Source of the DNA: Lewinella sp. IMCC34191
GTDB lineage: Bacteria > Bacteroidota > Bacteroidia > Chitinophagales > Saprospiraceae
Direction of reading: 5' to 3'
Length of the DNA: 64,000 bases
NCBI RefSeq assembly: GCF_003390935.1
Contig: NZ_QNQZ01000002.1
Coordinates: 124,001 to 188,000, forward strand
The notes beneath the pieces were generated by a model. That model was not told where the DNA came from, ran no database searches, and worked only from the letters and a program-made list of their open reading frames with translations. A program made the position numbers and the translations under genes. Positions 9,480 to 19,104 of this stretch are shown piece by piece. Every line of letters begins with the position of its first letter. The first letter of the stretch is position 1.

Positions 9480-10241
9480 ATGGCCCGCTTCCTCACCTTG
9501 CTTGCCCTGCTCTACTTCACGCCGTCCCTGTTTGCCCAGCGGGCGGAAGTATTCGCGCTGGAAATCGGTCGGGCCAAATACGCCTCTTTCTCCAAGATCG
9601 GCACGCATCTGTTCATTTGGGTCGATACGCCCGAAACGATGGTCGCCCTGGATCCGGCCTCCCCGATAACGCTACAGGCGGCACCGTCGAATATCGACCT
9701 GATTGCCGTCGCCGAGCAGCGGAAGCGCGACTACGACGAGGAAACCAACCGCCTGGCTTTACAGGGAAGGATGCGCTTCGATACGCGGATGCAGAAAGCC
9801 GTCACGTATTCCTCCTCCCCGGCCCGGGACACCAGCGGCTTCACCTTTGAAATCGATCTCGTCAGCCCACCTCCTGCCGGTACGCGGACACTGCATCTGG
9901 GCGGTACCCTAACGTATACCGTCGCCACCACCGATACCGTCAGCCTGACCTTTCCCGTAGAAAATCTTTACACCACGGCCGAAGACAGGCAGCCCGTCAC
10001 GGTCGAGAACGTATCGGTCCACTTTGCCCGTACCGGCGCTACCTATTACGGCGACCAGCAGGAATACCGGGTATCCCTTGCCGACCACGACCCGGTAGCC
10101 TTCGTCATAAACGGCGAGGAACAGCCGGGACTGACCGTCCCCGAAGCAACCGCCCGCGAACCGATCGAACTCACCATCAAGGCGGTGAAGACCGAAACCC
10201 GGCAACTTCCCCTGGACCTGGAAGTAACCCTCGGCCTGTAA
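9480..10241 (+). CDS. Secreted protein of unknown function
   Basis: 253 residues with a clear signal peptide (MARFLTLLALLYFTPSLFAQ). The mature part is predicted beta-rich, with alternating Thr/Val strands (TLTYTVATTDTVSLTF), and has no cysteine, no sorting domain and no catalytic motif I can recognise. The segment EIGRAKYASFSKIGTHLFIWVD just after the signal may be the most conserved part. It is divergent from the erythromycin-esterase-like gene and 68 bp upstream of another unknown gene on the same strand. Confidence 0.7.
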   Translation: MARFLTLLALLYFTPSLFAQRAEVFALEIGRAKYASFSKIGTHLFIWVDTPETMVALDPASPITLQAAPSNIDLIAVAEQRKRDYDEETNRLALQGRMRFDTRMQKAVTYSSSPARDTSGFTFEIDLVSPPPAGTRTLHLGGTLTYTVATTDTVSLTFPVENLYTTAEDRQPVTVENVSVHFARTGATYYGDQQEYRVSLADHDPVAFVINGEEQPGLTVPEATAREPIELTIKAVKTETRQLPLDLEVTLGL

Positions 10242-10309
10242 TCGGGTACGGCAGCGACCGGATTGGCGGTAAGCTGCTATCTTCAGCGGGCCTACACCTG
10301 ATCCCCCAC

Positions 10310-11929
10310 ATGCCCAACCCCCACCCGAACGATAAACCCAGCGACCACCTGGCAGGACTTAGTCCCCGGCAGGTCCACCAGTTGGTCCACCGGTTCGCGG
10401 AGCCCGGAAGCGTGGTGCGCATCAATCCGCAGGCCGACGTATCCCGTAACCGCCTACCCCTGGTGTGGTTGGTGCGCAACTTACTCGACCGGCTCGCCGA
10501 GAAAGAGATTCCCCTTACGCAAAAAGGCAATCTGCCGGGTCAACTGGTCAAATCCTGGTACGCCGACGGCCTGCTGCCCGACGACGCCATTGAAAACGGA
10601 ATTACCAAGCTCACGGGGGAGGACGACTACGCACCCGCCCAGGTGGCCAAGCACCTGCCCCTCCTCCTCGGCTGGACGAAAAAGCGCCACAACAAGCTGA
10701 GCCTGACGGTGCGTGGAAATAAAGCCCGTAAGCTTGCGGATCACCTCTTCTTCGAAGACATCTTCTGCTGCCACCTCAGAAAATTCAATCTGGGATGGTC
10801 CGACGGATACAATGAGTCCCATACGCTGCAGCAGTCCTTCGGCTTCCTGGCCTACCTGCTGCTCACCTTCGGTGCGGAAAATCGGTTGTCCTCGTTTTAC
10901 TGCGATGCCATGCAACGCGCATTCCCCCGCCTGGAGACCGAATTTCCCGGCGACCAGCTACACCGGGCGTTTACCATTCGCTTGCTGGAGAGATTTCTGG
11001 CTTACCACGGACTGGTGGAAAGGGGCGACGCGGATAATTATTACGGAAAACCCTACCCGGTACGTCCCACCCCAGCCTTCTATGAGCTCTTTCGATTGAC
11101 CCCGTCACCCCCGCCCAACGCAGTCGAGGGAGACGATAGCTTCGAACGGCAGTTGCGCACCGCTCTCTTCGACGCCGAAATGGGGAGCCAGTCCTATACC
11201 TCCGAGGATTTACCCCTGGAAATGCTGGAAGGATTTCAGGAGCAGATCCGCCTATTTGAAGAACGGGAGGCGGCCGGTGACGCCGTACCCCTCCGCATAT
11301 TACTCGGGGATCTGCCCATCGTGCCCCCGCGTGATATACCTGACGAAGCGACCTTTCGCCGGGAAATTGCCCGGGTTACGGAGGCACTGGCGGAACGGGG
11401 CATCTGGTTACCCCCCGAAGAGGCCGACGAGTTGTCCGACCGCGCGTATTACGCCTACCTGCACGACCAGCTGCTTGACTACCCCGTCGTCCCTCCGCCG
11501 GACGGATCCACGCGAATCATTTCCAAATCCGATGTTCTGCTCGTCCAGTTCGATCCGATCGAGGCACTCACCGAGCGGTTCCTGCTATCCATGTTCCGGC
11601 TGGGGGATCCCTTTCCCGCAGACATCCTTGCGGATACCATGCGGCTGAACGATCGCGTGGTTCCCCGCGAGCGTGGGCTACAGCACATCGTGAATTGGCG
11701 GAAGCGGTGGAAGGAGATCGTGGGTTTGGCCTTCGATGTCATCGACGGACCGGAACTGGACACCCCGTCCGATCAGCAGACCATCCAGTTCTTCCTACTC
11801 GGCTACCAGGCCATAAACGCCGGCTCCGGCGAGCGGGAAACCTTCGAGGGCGGCGGCGTGGTGGAGTGCATCCTGGAGCGGGAGGAATGGCGGATCACCG
11901 GTGCCCAGTTTCCCGGCTTCGTTCTTTAG
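10310..11929 (+). CDS. Conserved protein of unknown function, cytoplasmic
   Basis: 539 residues without signal peptide or membrane segment. The start at 10310 (MPNPHPNDKPSDH) precedes a helical N-terminal segment LSPRQVHQLVHRFAEPGS and a stretch LTQKGNLPGQLVKSWY. It resembles, from memory, a family of uncharacterised bacterial proteins with the same N-terminal pattern, but I cannot name a domain. The central part is alpha-helical and acidic near residues 280-340. There is no obvious nuclease, kinase or DNA-binding motif. It ends about 140 bp before a convergent membrane-protein gene; that gap contains one copy of the recurrent 17-bp motif. Confidence 0.7.
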   Translation: MPNPHPNDKPSDHLAGLSPRQVHQLVHRFAEPGSVVRINPQADVSRNRLPLVWLVRNLLDRLAEKEIPLTQKGNLPGQLVKSWYADGLLPDDAIENGITKLTGEDDYAPAQVAKHLPLLLGWTKKRHNKLSLTVRGNKARKLADHLFFEDIFCCHLRKFNLGWSDGYNESHTLQQSFGFLAYLLLTFGAENRLSSFYCDAMQRAFPRLETEFPGDQLHRAFTIRLLERFLAYHGLVERGDADNYYGKPYPVRPTPAFYELFRLTPSPPPNAVEGDDSFERQLRTALFDAEMGSQSYTSEDLPLEMLEGFQEQIRLFEEREAAGDAVPLRILLGDLPIVPPRDIPDEATFRREIARVTEALAERGIWLPPEEADELSDRAYYAYLHDQLLDYPVVPPPDGSTRIISKSDVLLVQFDPIEALTERFLLSMFRLGDPFPADILADTMRLNDRVVPRERGLQHIVNWRKRWKEIVGLAFDVIDGPELDTPSDQQTIQFFLLGYQAINAGSGERETFEGGGVVECILEREEWRITGAQFPGFVL

Positions 11930-12050
11930 TCGCCACCAATTTGACAATCGAGTGGAAGGGGCCGCTCCTACCTTCGTGGTACGCAATGCCTGCCGGATTA
12001 GGGGAACAGCGTCTCGTTGATCAAAGGCCCGGTCTTTCTTTACGGTGTCT

Positions 12051-12067
12051 TTACCTGCGCTCCGCCG
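12051..12067 (+). repeat. Recurrent 17-bp motif, intergenic copy
   Basis: TACCTGCGCTCCGCCGC on the plus strand (preceded by T), between two convergent genes and just after the DUF1206 stop. It is an exact copy of the consensus seen elsewhere in the window. Confidence 0.7.
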
Positions 12068-12070
12068 CCA

Positions 12071-12862
12071 TTAACTCAGTTCGCGATAGCGGGCCTTCAC
12101 GAGTACGAAGGCACCGTAGAGGAAAAGCCCGAGCGAGATAATGGCCAGAAAAATGCTCCCCGCTCCCTGACTGATCAGCTGGAGCACTCCGCCCAGCCCC
12201 TGGTACTGGCTGGCATCCTGGGCCAGGATGACCTTGACCAGAAAGTAAGTCACCACCAGGTAGACAATGACGCGGGAACCGTATCCGAGTTTACCCATCC
12301 AACGGTAGGTCTCGCGTTCCTCCTTTTTCATTTCATCCGTCTTCAGGTCGTCCATGAAGGTTTCGTTGACGGCACGGTCGTACTGCCGGTAGGCGGCGTA
12401 TAAAGCTGCCAGCGCCAGGATACCTACGGCCACGATGCCGAAGGGTTGCTGCATCAACTCCACCAGCAGGGTTTGTTTGTTCCCTTCCGTTCCACCACCG
12501 ATAACCAGAGTAAGGGTATACGTACCCAGCAAACCGTACATGGTGCCGCTCATGGCGTAGCTCGTCCGGTGCATGATGCCCTCCCGGTCCGTCCCCTCAT
12601 TGGCCTCGTCGGTCAGGGCTTTGTACCACCGCCAGGCGCAGTAGGAAAAGAGGCCGAGGGCCAGGATAACCAGGATGACGTTACCGAAGGGCTTATCCTG
12701 CAGGTAGCGGACGATCTTCTGCGGACCCTCGGGGCCGCCGCTGGCCTGACCGATGACCGTGGCCAGCGCCAGACCGCCAACCATCAGGTAAACGCTTCCC
12801 TTGGCCAGATGCCCCCAAAAGTAGAGCTGGTGTTGCCAGTCAGTAGTCGCGATCTTCGTCAT
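12071..12862 (-). CDS. DUF1206 membrane protein
   Basis: 263 residues forming six predicted membrane segments in three two-helix repeats, as in DUF1206 proteins: the first pair near residues 15-85 (HLAKGSVYLMVGGLALATVIG), the second near 100-160 (YAMSGTMYGLLGTYTLTLVIGG), the third near 185-255 (KLGYGSRVIVYLVVTYFLV). The repeated pattern is G(K/T)(S/M)VY.L(M/L)G. The function of the family is unknown. It lies 75 bp downstream of the anti-sigma gene on the same strand and could belong to the same transcript. Confidence 0.82.
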   Translation of the reverse strand: MTKIATTDWQHQLYFWGHLAKGSVYLMVGGLALATVIGQASGGPEGPQKIVRYLQDKPFGNVILVILALGLFSYCAWRWYKALTDEANEGTDREGIMHRTSYAMSGTMYGLLGTYTLTLVIGGGTEGNKQTLLVELMQQPFGIVAVGILALAALYAAYRQYDRAVNETFMDDLKTDEMKKEERETYRWMGKLGYGSRVIVYLVVTYFLVKVILAQDASQYQGLGGVLQLISQGAGSIFLAIISLGLFLYGAFVLVKARYRELS

Positions 12863-12937
12863 AGTGCAGGTGAGTTACCTTTACCAATACGTAAAGCACC
12901 TCCGGGGGTTCGTTAGGCGCGCCGCCCCCGGCCCTAC

Positions 12938-13714
12938 TCAATCTTCCGCGTTCAGTTGTTGGATCAGGTCACCCGCCCGTTCGCTGTTTCTTCCCTGCTG
13001 CGTCCGGGCCAACTCCAGCTGCCGGAGGGCGGCGGAGCGATTTTGCATTTGCAGTTCGGCCAGGCCGAGGTAGTAGTGGATATCGGCCTCATCGTAGGGA
13101 TAATTGCCGGTGTCGAGCAGGGTGTTCAGTAGGTCGCGGGCGTCCCGGGGACGGCCGATGGCCAGGGCGGAAACCCCGGCGTACAGCAGGTTTACGCTGT
13201 CTAATTCCCCCGTGGCTACCCCGTCACGCAGTAAGGGGTAGGCCCGTTCGTACTCCTGCAGGTCGTAGGCGGACAACCCGTCGCGGGCATCGTCTTCCGG
13301 CCCCAGCAGGGCTTCTTCCCGGGGCAGCCAGACGAAATTCTCTTCCGCCAAGCGGACATCCGGATCGGGACCATCCAGTAAGTACCAACCCGCCACCAGC
13401 AGGAGCAGGACGGCGGCGGCAACGGCTAGCACGCGCGGCCAGAGTTGACGCTCCCGGGCTACGGTGACGGGGGGCAGCGAGGCTTCCAGCTCACGCAATT
13501 CCGCTCGCAGCCCGTCGCGCATGGCGAGCTCTTCAGGAGTGGATCGCAGGCCGTGGCGGTGGATGGCCTCATAGCGGGCGGCGGCGGCGGCAAGCTCCGG
13601 ATCGCTCCGCAGTTCCTCCCGCAGACCGGCGGCTTCTTCGGCGGACAGTTCCCCGTCGTAATAGGCGTCGATCTTCTCCAGGATTTCAGCCGGTAATTGG
13701 TTGTCGGAATTCAT
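12938..13714 (-). CDS. Putative anti-sigma factor with membrane segment and TPR-like periplasmic part
   Basis: 258 residues. The N-terminal 100 residues are helical (EILEKIDAYYDGELSAEEAAGLREEL), like the cytoplasmic part of Bacteroidota anti-sigma proteins but without the zinc Cys/His motif. One membrane segment follows (about 117-136, VLAVAAAVLLLLVAGWYLLDG). The C-terminal 110 residues form TPR-like helices (DLQEYERAYPLLRDGV, DIHYYLGLAELQMQNRSAAL). The gene begins 6 bp after the sigma-factor stop, so the two are surely co-transcribed. Holding the sigma factor at the membrane is inferred from this arrangement; the TPR part may sense or bind a periplasmic partner. Confidence 0.72.
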   Translation of the reverse strand: MNSDNQLPAEILEKIDAYYDGELSAEEAAGLREELRSDPELAAAAARYEAIHRHGLRSTPEELAMRDGLRAELRELEASLPPVTVARERQLWPRVLAVAAAVLLLLVAGWYLLDGPDPDVRLAEENFVWLPREEALLGPEDDARDGLSAYDLQEYERAYPLLRDGVATGELDSVNLLYAGVSALAIGRPRDARDLLNTLLDTGNYPYDEADIHYYLGLAELQMQNRSAALRQLELARTQQGRNSERAGDLIQQLNAED

Positions 13715-13720
13715 GGTTGT

Positions 13721-14284
13721 TTACTTGGCGGGGTCGTTGGCGTAAAGCGCACGCAGGCGAACCATGCATTTTGCTTTATTGGTTTTGGCCGAGGCCGCGT
13801 TTTTGTAACCCAATAGCTCGGATATGGTCTTCCAGTCCAGGTCCAGAAAATAAAAATGGACAAGGAGCTGTCGGCAGCGATTACCCAGTTCCCGCATCTT
13901 TCGGTGCAACTCCCGCCGGACCGCTTCGCCTTCCTCGTGAGGGAGGGGCGTTACGAGGGCTTCCGGCAGTTGACCCGGTTCCAGGTATATCTCGCGGTTA
14001 GTCCGTAGCAGTCTGCGGTACAGATTTTTCGACACGGCATTGAGGTAGGTATCCAGGCGAGCGGAAAGCTCAATCAACCTACCGGAACGAACGTTTTGTA
14101 CCAGAATAATTAGGGCTTCAGTGAAAAGTTCCGTGGCCACCTCCTGCCGGTTAGGGTGGTCACGGTTGATAATACGCCCGACGAGAAACCGTATACAGGG
14201 CTCGCGATACTGTTGGTAAACCGCTTTGAGAGCAGCTTCCCGGTCGTCGGTTCGCAAGGCTGCAAGTAGCGCCTCATCGGACAT
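13721..14284 (-). CDS. ECF-type RNA polymerase sigma factor
   Basis: 187 residues from the ATG at 14284 (MSDEALLAALRTDDREAAL). Region 2 covers about residues 18-90 (YQQYREPCIRFLVGRI, LDTYLNAVSKNLYRRLLR) and region 4 is near the C-terminus (CRQLLVHFYFLDLDWKTISELLGYKNAASAKTNKAKCM), a helix-turn-helix of the sigma-70 r4 type. The open frame extends upstream to 14356 but the added residues do not match the family. The putative anti-sigma gene follows after 6 bp. The target genes are unknown; the AsmA-like gene diverges from it across a 193-bp gap. Confidence 0.82.
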   Translation of the reverse strand: MSDEALLAALRTDDREAALKAVYQQYREPCIRFLVGRIINRDHPNRQEVATELFTEALIILVQNVRSGRLIELSARLDTYLNAVSKNLYRRLLRTNREIYLEPGQLPEALVTPLPHEEGEAVRRELHRKMRELGNRCRQLLVHFYFLDLDWKTISELLGYKNAASAKTNKAKCMVRLRALYANDPAK

Positions 14285-14477
14285 GCTTCGTATATTGATG
14301 GGGTATGGAGAAGAAAGTAACCCTCGCAAAGTAGGAAATCTACGTCGTAGTATCAATCGCCCTCTTTACGGCTGCCTCGCTAACAGTAAGCTGACGAACT
14401 GATACCCCACCCGGGCGGTTTGTATAAGCAGCAAAACAAGGGGGTTCAACGTGTAGCCTCCGTATTATTTCAACCGT

Positions 14478-17400
14478 ATGGCAAAACTACTCCGCTGGTT
14501 CCTGATCGTGTTGGGTCTGGTGGTGTTGCTGCTGGCCGGGGCCGTTATCGCCCTGAATGCCTATCTCAACTCCAAGGAGGAAAAGCTGGTACGCGACTAC
14601 GCCTACCCCGCCGGCCTGGATATTGTATTCCGCGAAGTGGACCTGACGGCCTGGAAAGATTTTCCGTTGGTTTCCCTGACCATCGATAGCCTGGTGGTAC
14701 GCGATAGCTCCCTGACCCGCCGCGATCCGGCCCTCGTCACCCTCGACCGGCTGTACGCCCAGTTCAGTCTCGCTTCCTTATTCAGCGATTCGGTTAGCCT
14801 GCGCGAATTGCGCTTCACCGGTGGAAGCGTCCGGATAATCGCTGATTCCAGCGGCAACTTCAATGCCGGCACCCTTTTCCGGATAGACAGCACGGCCGCA
14901 CCGGACACCGTAGCGGTAGATCGCCGCCTCCCGCGCCTGGCCTGGGAGGGCGTCCACATCGGATTATCCGATATCGGTTTTACCTACCGGCTACCCGTCC
15001 GGAATAAATGGATCGACCTGCACATCGACTCGTTGCGCGCCCGGGCCACGCAGGCAACCGACGGGGCGGTAGCCCTCGAGAGTCAATTGCATACCCAAAT
15101 CGGACAATTGGCTTTCAACACGAAAAAAGGGGCCTACCTCCGCGATACGGACGTTCACGGCCCCCTTTCGGTGCTGATCGATGAAGAGGAAATAAACGTG
15201 TGCCCGACGGTACTCACGATCGCCGGTGAGCCCTTCACGCTGTCGGCCGAGATCCGCCGCCGCCCGGATGAACCGACCTTCATCTACGTCGACAAGGAAG
15301 CCGCCACTTACGAACATACCCGCCCCCTCCTGCACGAGGATCTTCAGACTAAGCTAGACCCCTTCTACGTCACCGGTCAATTTCCCGCACGGGCAACGAT
15401 CAAACTACCGCCGGGGGAAATAGAAGAAGTGACCGTCAACTTTACCCTCACGGGGCAGGACGTACGCGCCAAGGGATATAACTTCACCAACGTCCACACC
15501 CACGGGGAGGTCGTGAACCGCCTCGACCCCGCCGAGGGGGGCATTCCCGGCAGCAAAAAGAACCTGCGGGTCCAGCTGGCTTCCCTCGACGCCACCTACC
15601 TGGGGGCCCGGATCGAAAGCCCGGAGGCGGTCATCGCGGTATTTGGCAAGGATGCCGTACTGCATGCGCCCCTCCGGCTCAGCGGGCCGGCCAGCGCGGT
15701 GAGTACCTACCTCGAAAACCGGGACTTCTTCTTCGACCGCGGCCGGTTCGTCCTCGATACCCGGGTCGATGCTTCCCTGCTCAGTTTCGAAGACGTAGCC
15801 ACTACCAGCGACGGCACCCTGCTGCTGGATGATCTATCGGTCGGCTACCGCCCCGCGGGCGCCAGCTTTGCCTTCCGGGCGATACGCGTAGATAAGAGCG
15901 ACCAGGACATTCGGTTCGACATCGAAAGTACGCCCCTGGCGACCGGATTTTCCTTCCAGCTGGCGGGCCAGGTGGACAACCTCACCCCCCTACTCATCGA
16001 CGTGCCCGGCGGCAAGCTGAATACGGACGTCACGCTGACGGCGCCCCGGATCAACTGGACGGACTTCCTCACCTTCTTCGGGCAGGATGGTTACTTCCCG
16101 CAGGACGAAACGGAAGCCGAGCCGGACACCACCACCGCGGCGGCGGTCGACCAGGCGGCGGCCCTGAAAGAAACGCTGCTCGGCATCCAGGAGACCTTCA
16201 GCCCGGACATCGAAGCACGTTTCGACACCGTGGGATACTACGATGTATTCACCCTGACGGACTTCGGCACGGGGCTCCACTTCTCGGGCGATACGCTGAT
16301 CCTGGAGCAAACCTCCTTCGACTGGGCGGGCAGCGAGGTCGGCTTCGGGGCCCGCGTCGATCTGGCCCTCGCGGGGCAGACCCCCTTCGACCTGAACGTC
16401 GTGGCGGATCACCTCAACCTGAACGAACTGCGGTCCTCGCTGGACTACTTCGGCGTGTACATCCCGGAGGGTATCAACTCCCTGCCGGAAGACCTGAGCA
16501 TCGATTTCCGGCATAGCGGACGCATCGCCGACAGCCTGGGCATCGAGCCCGGCTACAATGCCGGCGTCTTCACCTTTAACGACGGCCGGGAGAACCTATT
16601 CAGCGGACACATGCGCTACGAACCGGGGCCGCGCGGACTCCTCTCCCAGGCCCACCTGTCGGGAGATCCCCACATCGTCAATGTCCTCTTCGACGCCGAG
16701 GACTTTTTCTTCGGCAGCGGCCACTTCACGATCGACCTGGACCTGGAAGGGACGCCGGCCGACCTGCGGCAGTTGATCAACGACGGCCACCTGCGCCTGC
16801 GCATCGACAGCAGCCGCATTGCATACCGACCCTCGGACGTTTTCGTGCCGCTGCGCTCCTTCTCGGTAGATATTCAGGATGCGCAAGCCGATTACCGGAT
16901 GGAGCTCTTGGCGGACGGTTCGGACCGCAGTGTCAACTTCAGCGGCAAACTCAATAACATCAACGCCTTTCTTTACCCGCTTCCCGGTGAACAGTTTAGC
17001 GTGACCGCCGATGCTTTCGCCCCCAGTCTGCACTGGTCGGACCTCAGCAAATTCGTGCAATCCGACGGGACCGATACGACCGCCACGACAACGGATTTGC
17101 AAAGCCTGATCGCTACCGCCGGGGGGGTGCTGCGTAGCTTCCGACCCGATATCAGCCTGGCCATCGATACCTTTTACGCCGGCGAGGCGACGCCGCTGGT
17201 TCACCTGTATTCCGGCTTGCGCCTGCGGGATTCGACCCGCCTGTTGCTCGAGCGATCCGGATTTAGCCTGGCCGACGGTCGCGTGGCCTTCGATGCCAGC
17301 TACGACCTGGACTCCGCTACCCTGAGCCCTTTCACTTTGAACTTCACCGCCGACACCCTCCCCCTTCAGCAGGTCCGCGAAGAGTTGGCCTTTCTGGGCA

Positions 17401-18026
17401 TCCAGCTCCCGGAAGACGTCGGCGAACTCCGGGGCAACCTGACGCTCGACGGCTCGGTCGTGGGCGTGTTGGACGAAGCGGCCGGGGAGATCGTGATGGA
17501 CAAAACCCACGGCAACCTGGATTTCCGGCTCACCGATACGGAGTTGATCGATTGGTCGGTGCTGAAAGACATGGGAAAGAAAGCCTGGATGGAAAAGCGC
17601 CTCGCCTACCTTCGCTTCGCGCCGCTGGAGGGAGACATCGTGATTGACAGCGGGCTGATGGTCATTCCCCGCACGGAAGTACAGTCTACCGGCGCCCAAT
17701 TATTCGTAGAGGGGTCCATTAACCCCGAGACGGGCCCCGATGTGCTGGTGGCCATTCCCTTGCGCAACATCGGCCGCGGCGTGATGGAGCAGCCGCCACA
17801 GCGTACGGGTTACGCCCGAGCCGGTTGGAAGGTCTTTCTGGTGATGGAACCGAATGCCGACGGGGAAACGAAAATGCGGTTCCGCCTGGGAAATCGCCGT
17901 TACTTCAAGGACCGCGGGCGGCTGGAGGAGTACCGCCAACTAAAACGGAAGTGGCGGGCGGAAAGGAAGGCGGCGCGACAACAGCGGCGGGAAGCCAGGC
18001 GGTCGGCCCGACTGGAAGATCAGTAA
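14478..18026 (+). CDS. AsmA family protein, very large
   Basis: 1182 residues. An N-terminal membrane anchor (MAKLLRWFLIVLGLVVLLLAGAVIALNAYL) is followed by an AsmA-like start (LDIVFREVDLTAWKDFPLVSLTIDSLVVRD) and a long beta-rich body with repeated DxxG/F strand patterns. The C-terminal AsmA portion (VMDKTHGNLDFRLTDTELIDW to IPLRNIGRG) matches the family. Such proteins have a repeat-beta-groove shape and are thought to move phospholipids between inner and outer membranes. The last 30 residues are strongly basic (RKWRAERKAARQQRREARR), an unusual tail that may face the cytoplasm or bind lipid head groups. It is monocistronic by position. Confidence 0.85.
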   Translation: MAKLLRWFLIVLGLVVLLLAGAVIALNAYLNSKEEKLVRDYAYPAGLDIVFREVDLTAWKDFPLVSLTIDSLVVRDSSLTRRDPALVTLDRLYAQFSLASLFSDSVSLRELRFTGGSVRIIADSSGNFNAGTLFRIDSTAAPDTVAVDRRLPRLAWEGVHIGLSDIGFTYRLPVRNKWIDLHIDSLRARATQATDGAVALESQLHTQIGQLAFNTKKGAYLRDTDVHGPLSVLIDEEEINVCPTVLTIAGEPFTLSAEIRRRPDEPTFIYVDKEAATYEHTRPLLHEDLQTKLDPFYVTGQFPARATIKLPPGEIEEVTVNFTLTGQDVRAKGYNFTNVHTHGEVVNRLDPAEGGIPGSKKNLRVQLASLDATYLGARIESPEAVIAVFGKDAVLHAPLRLSGPASAVSTYLENRDFFFDRGRFVLDTRVDASLLSFEDVATTSDGTLLLDDLSVGYRPAGASFAFRAIRVDKSDQDIRFDIESTPLATGFSFQLAGQVDNLTPLLIDVPGGKLNTDVTLTAPRINWTDFLTFFGQDGYFPQDETEAEPDTTTAAAVDQAAALKETLLGIQETFSPDIEARFDTVGYYDVFTLTDFGTGLHFSGDTLILEQTSFDWAGSEVGFGARVDLALAGQTPFDLNVVADHLNLNELRSSLDYFGVYIPEGINSLPEDLSIDFRHSGRIADSLGIEPGYNAGVFTFNDGRENLFSGHMRYEPGPRGLLSQAHLSGDPHIVNVLFDAEDFFFGSGHFTIDLDLEGTPADLRQLINDGHLRLRIDSSRIAYRPSDVFVPLRSFSVDIQDAQADYRMELLADGSDRSVNFSGKLNNINAFLYPLPGEQFSVTADAFAPSLHWSDLSKFVQSDGTDTTATTTDLQSLIATAGGVLRSFRPDISLAIDTFYAGEATPLVHLYSGLRLRDSTRLLLERSGFSLADGRVAFDASYDLDSATLSPFTLNFTADTLPLQQVREELAFLGIQLPEDVGELRGNLTLDGSVVGVLDEAAGEIVMDKTHGNLDFRLTDTELIDWSVLKDMGKKAWMEKRLAYLRFAPLEGDIVIDSGLMVIPRTEVQSTGAQLFVEGSINPETGPDVLVAIPLRNIGRGVMEQPPQRTGYARAGWKVFLVMEPNADGETKMRFRLGNRRYFKDRGRLEEYRQLKRKWRAERKAARQQRREARRSARLEDQ

Positions 18027-18483
18027 TCAAACATCCCCCGAGCGGATCGAGAAATCTTACCCAACCGGGTGGGAATACGGCTGCCTGGAATCCGTATGTT
18101 TGTTATAACAAAGAGTTACAAGATTCAGGTTAGCTTTTGAAAGCGTGTTTTTTTTGAATTGAGATGATTTTGAGGCAACTGGTTCTTCCTCCTTTGGGGA
18201 AGGACCGTGGGCCGGACCGGGTAAAGTAATCCCGTGGCAACCGACACTATGAACGACACCCCAGCCGCGATTGACTATCGGATATCCTCCAACGTATCCG
18301 GGCCGTGCCCTTGCCTCCTTTTGCTGAGCCGTGCCGGCACACGGGCATCTACGGGATCAGAATCCGGAGCCGAATGAAACGGGCGGCGGAGCGCAGGTAT
18401 CAGCAGCATTCCGTAACAGCGGCGTGTCTAACGCCCATTACACCCTACATACGTACCTTTTCGTGCGTTTAAACACTCAACCA
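18027..18483. other. 457-bp intergenic region upstream of the response regulator
   Basis: No gene is supported here. The left part (about 18100-18180) is AT-rich and contains TTTGTTATAAC and TAGCTTTTG, vaguely like Bacteroidota promoter elements but with the wrong spacing. The right part contains an exact inverted copy of the 17-bp recurrent motif at 18383-18399. An open frame reaching back to 18331 extends the response regulator, but it shows no receiver-domain similarity and is not used. Confidence 0.5.
18383..18399 (-). repeat. Recurrent 17-bp motif, intergenic copy
   Basis: The minus strand reads TACCTGCGCTCCGCCGC exactly. It ends 84 bp before the ATG of the response regulator and is in the opposite orientation to that gene. 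Confidence 0.7.
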
Positions 18484-19104
18484 ATGAAGGAGGCTGCCCC
18501 CCGTATCCTGATCGTAGAAGATGAGGTCATTGTAGCTACGGAAATCGAGCATACCCTGCGTAACCTTGGCTACCGCATAGCCGGCCGGACGGGTAACGGC
18601 GACGACGCGCTCGACCTCCTGGCCGGGCGCGACATCGACCTGGCCCTCCTGGACATCAACATCAAAGGATCGCGCGACGGGATCGACCTGGCGCGAATCA
18701 TCCGCCAGCGGTATAACTTTCCATTCGTCTACCTGACGGCTTATTGCGACCGCGATACGCTCGATAAAGTGAAGGAGACCATGCCTTACGGTTACATCGT
18801 CAAACCGTTCAACCGGGAAGAGCTGCTGGCCTCGGTCGAGCTGGCCCTGCACCGGCACGCCGCTACGTCCGGCGATAAACTTCCCAACCGGCAACTGCTC
18901 AATAAGGGCCTGCCGTGCAAACTGACGGAGCGGGAGTATGAAGTCCTCCGGCTACTGGATGGCGGCCTCACCTACCGGGCGGTGGGCGAGCGGCTGTTCA
19001 TCAGTACGAACACGGTCAAGTATTACCAGAAAGCGATCTTTCAAAAGCTCGGCGCAACCTCCCGCCTCGAGGCGCTGCGCATGGCCAGAAATGGCGTGAA
19101 ATGA
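18484..19104 (+). CDS. Response regulator with LuxR-type DNA-binding domain
   Basis: 206 residues from the ATG at 18484 (MKEAAPRILIVEDEVIV), which begins exactly where the receiver domain should. The acidic pocket lies at residues 12-14, the phospho-acceptor is D57 (LLDINIKG), and the conserved lysine is K107 (YIVKPF). The C-terminal HTH is of the LuxR/GerE type (LTEREYEVLRLLDGGLTYRAVG, STNTVKYYQKAIFQKLG). It overlaps the next gene by 4 bp (ATGA), so it is translationally coupled to the kinase, its likely phosphodonor. Target promoters are unknown. Confidence 0.9.
   Translation: MKEAAPRILIVEDEVIVATEIEHTLRNLGYRIAGRTGNGDDALDLLAGRDIDLALLDINIKGSRDGIDLARIIRQRYNFPFVYLTAYCDRDTLDKVKETMPYGYIVKPFNREELLASVELALHRHAATSGDKLPNRQLLNKGLPCKLTEREYEVLRLLDGGLTYRAVGERLFISTNTVKYYQKAIFQKLGATSRLEALRMARNGVK

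Noticed and set aside
18331-18483. N-terminal extension of the response regulator
   Set aside because: The receiver domain starts at the ATG at 18484; upstream codons show no similarity and contain the recurrent intergenic motif.
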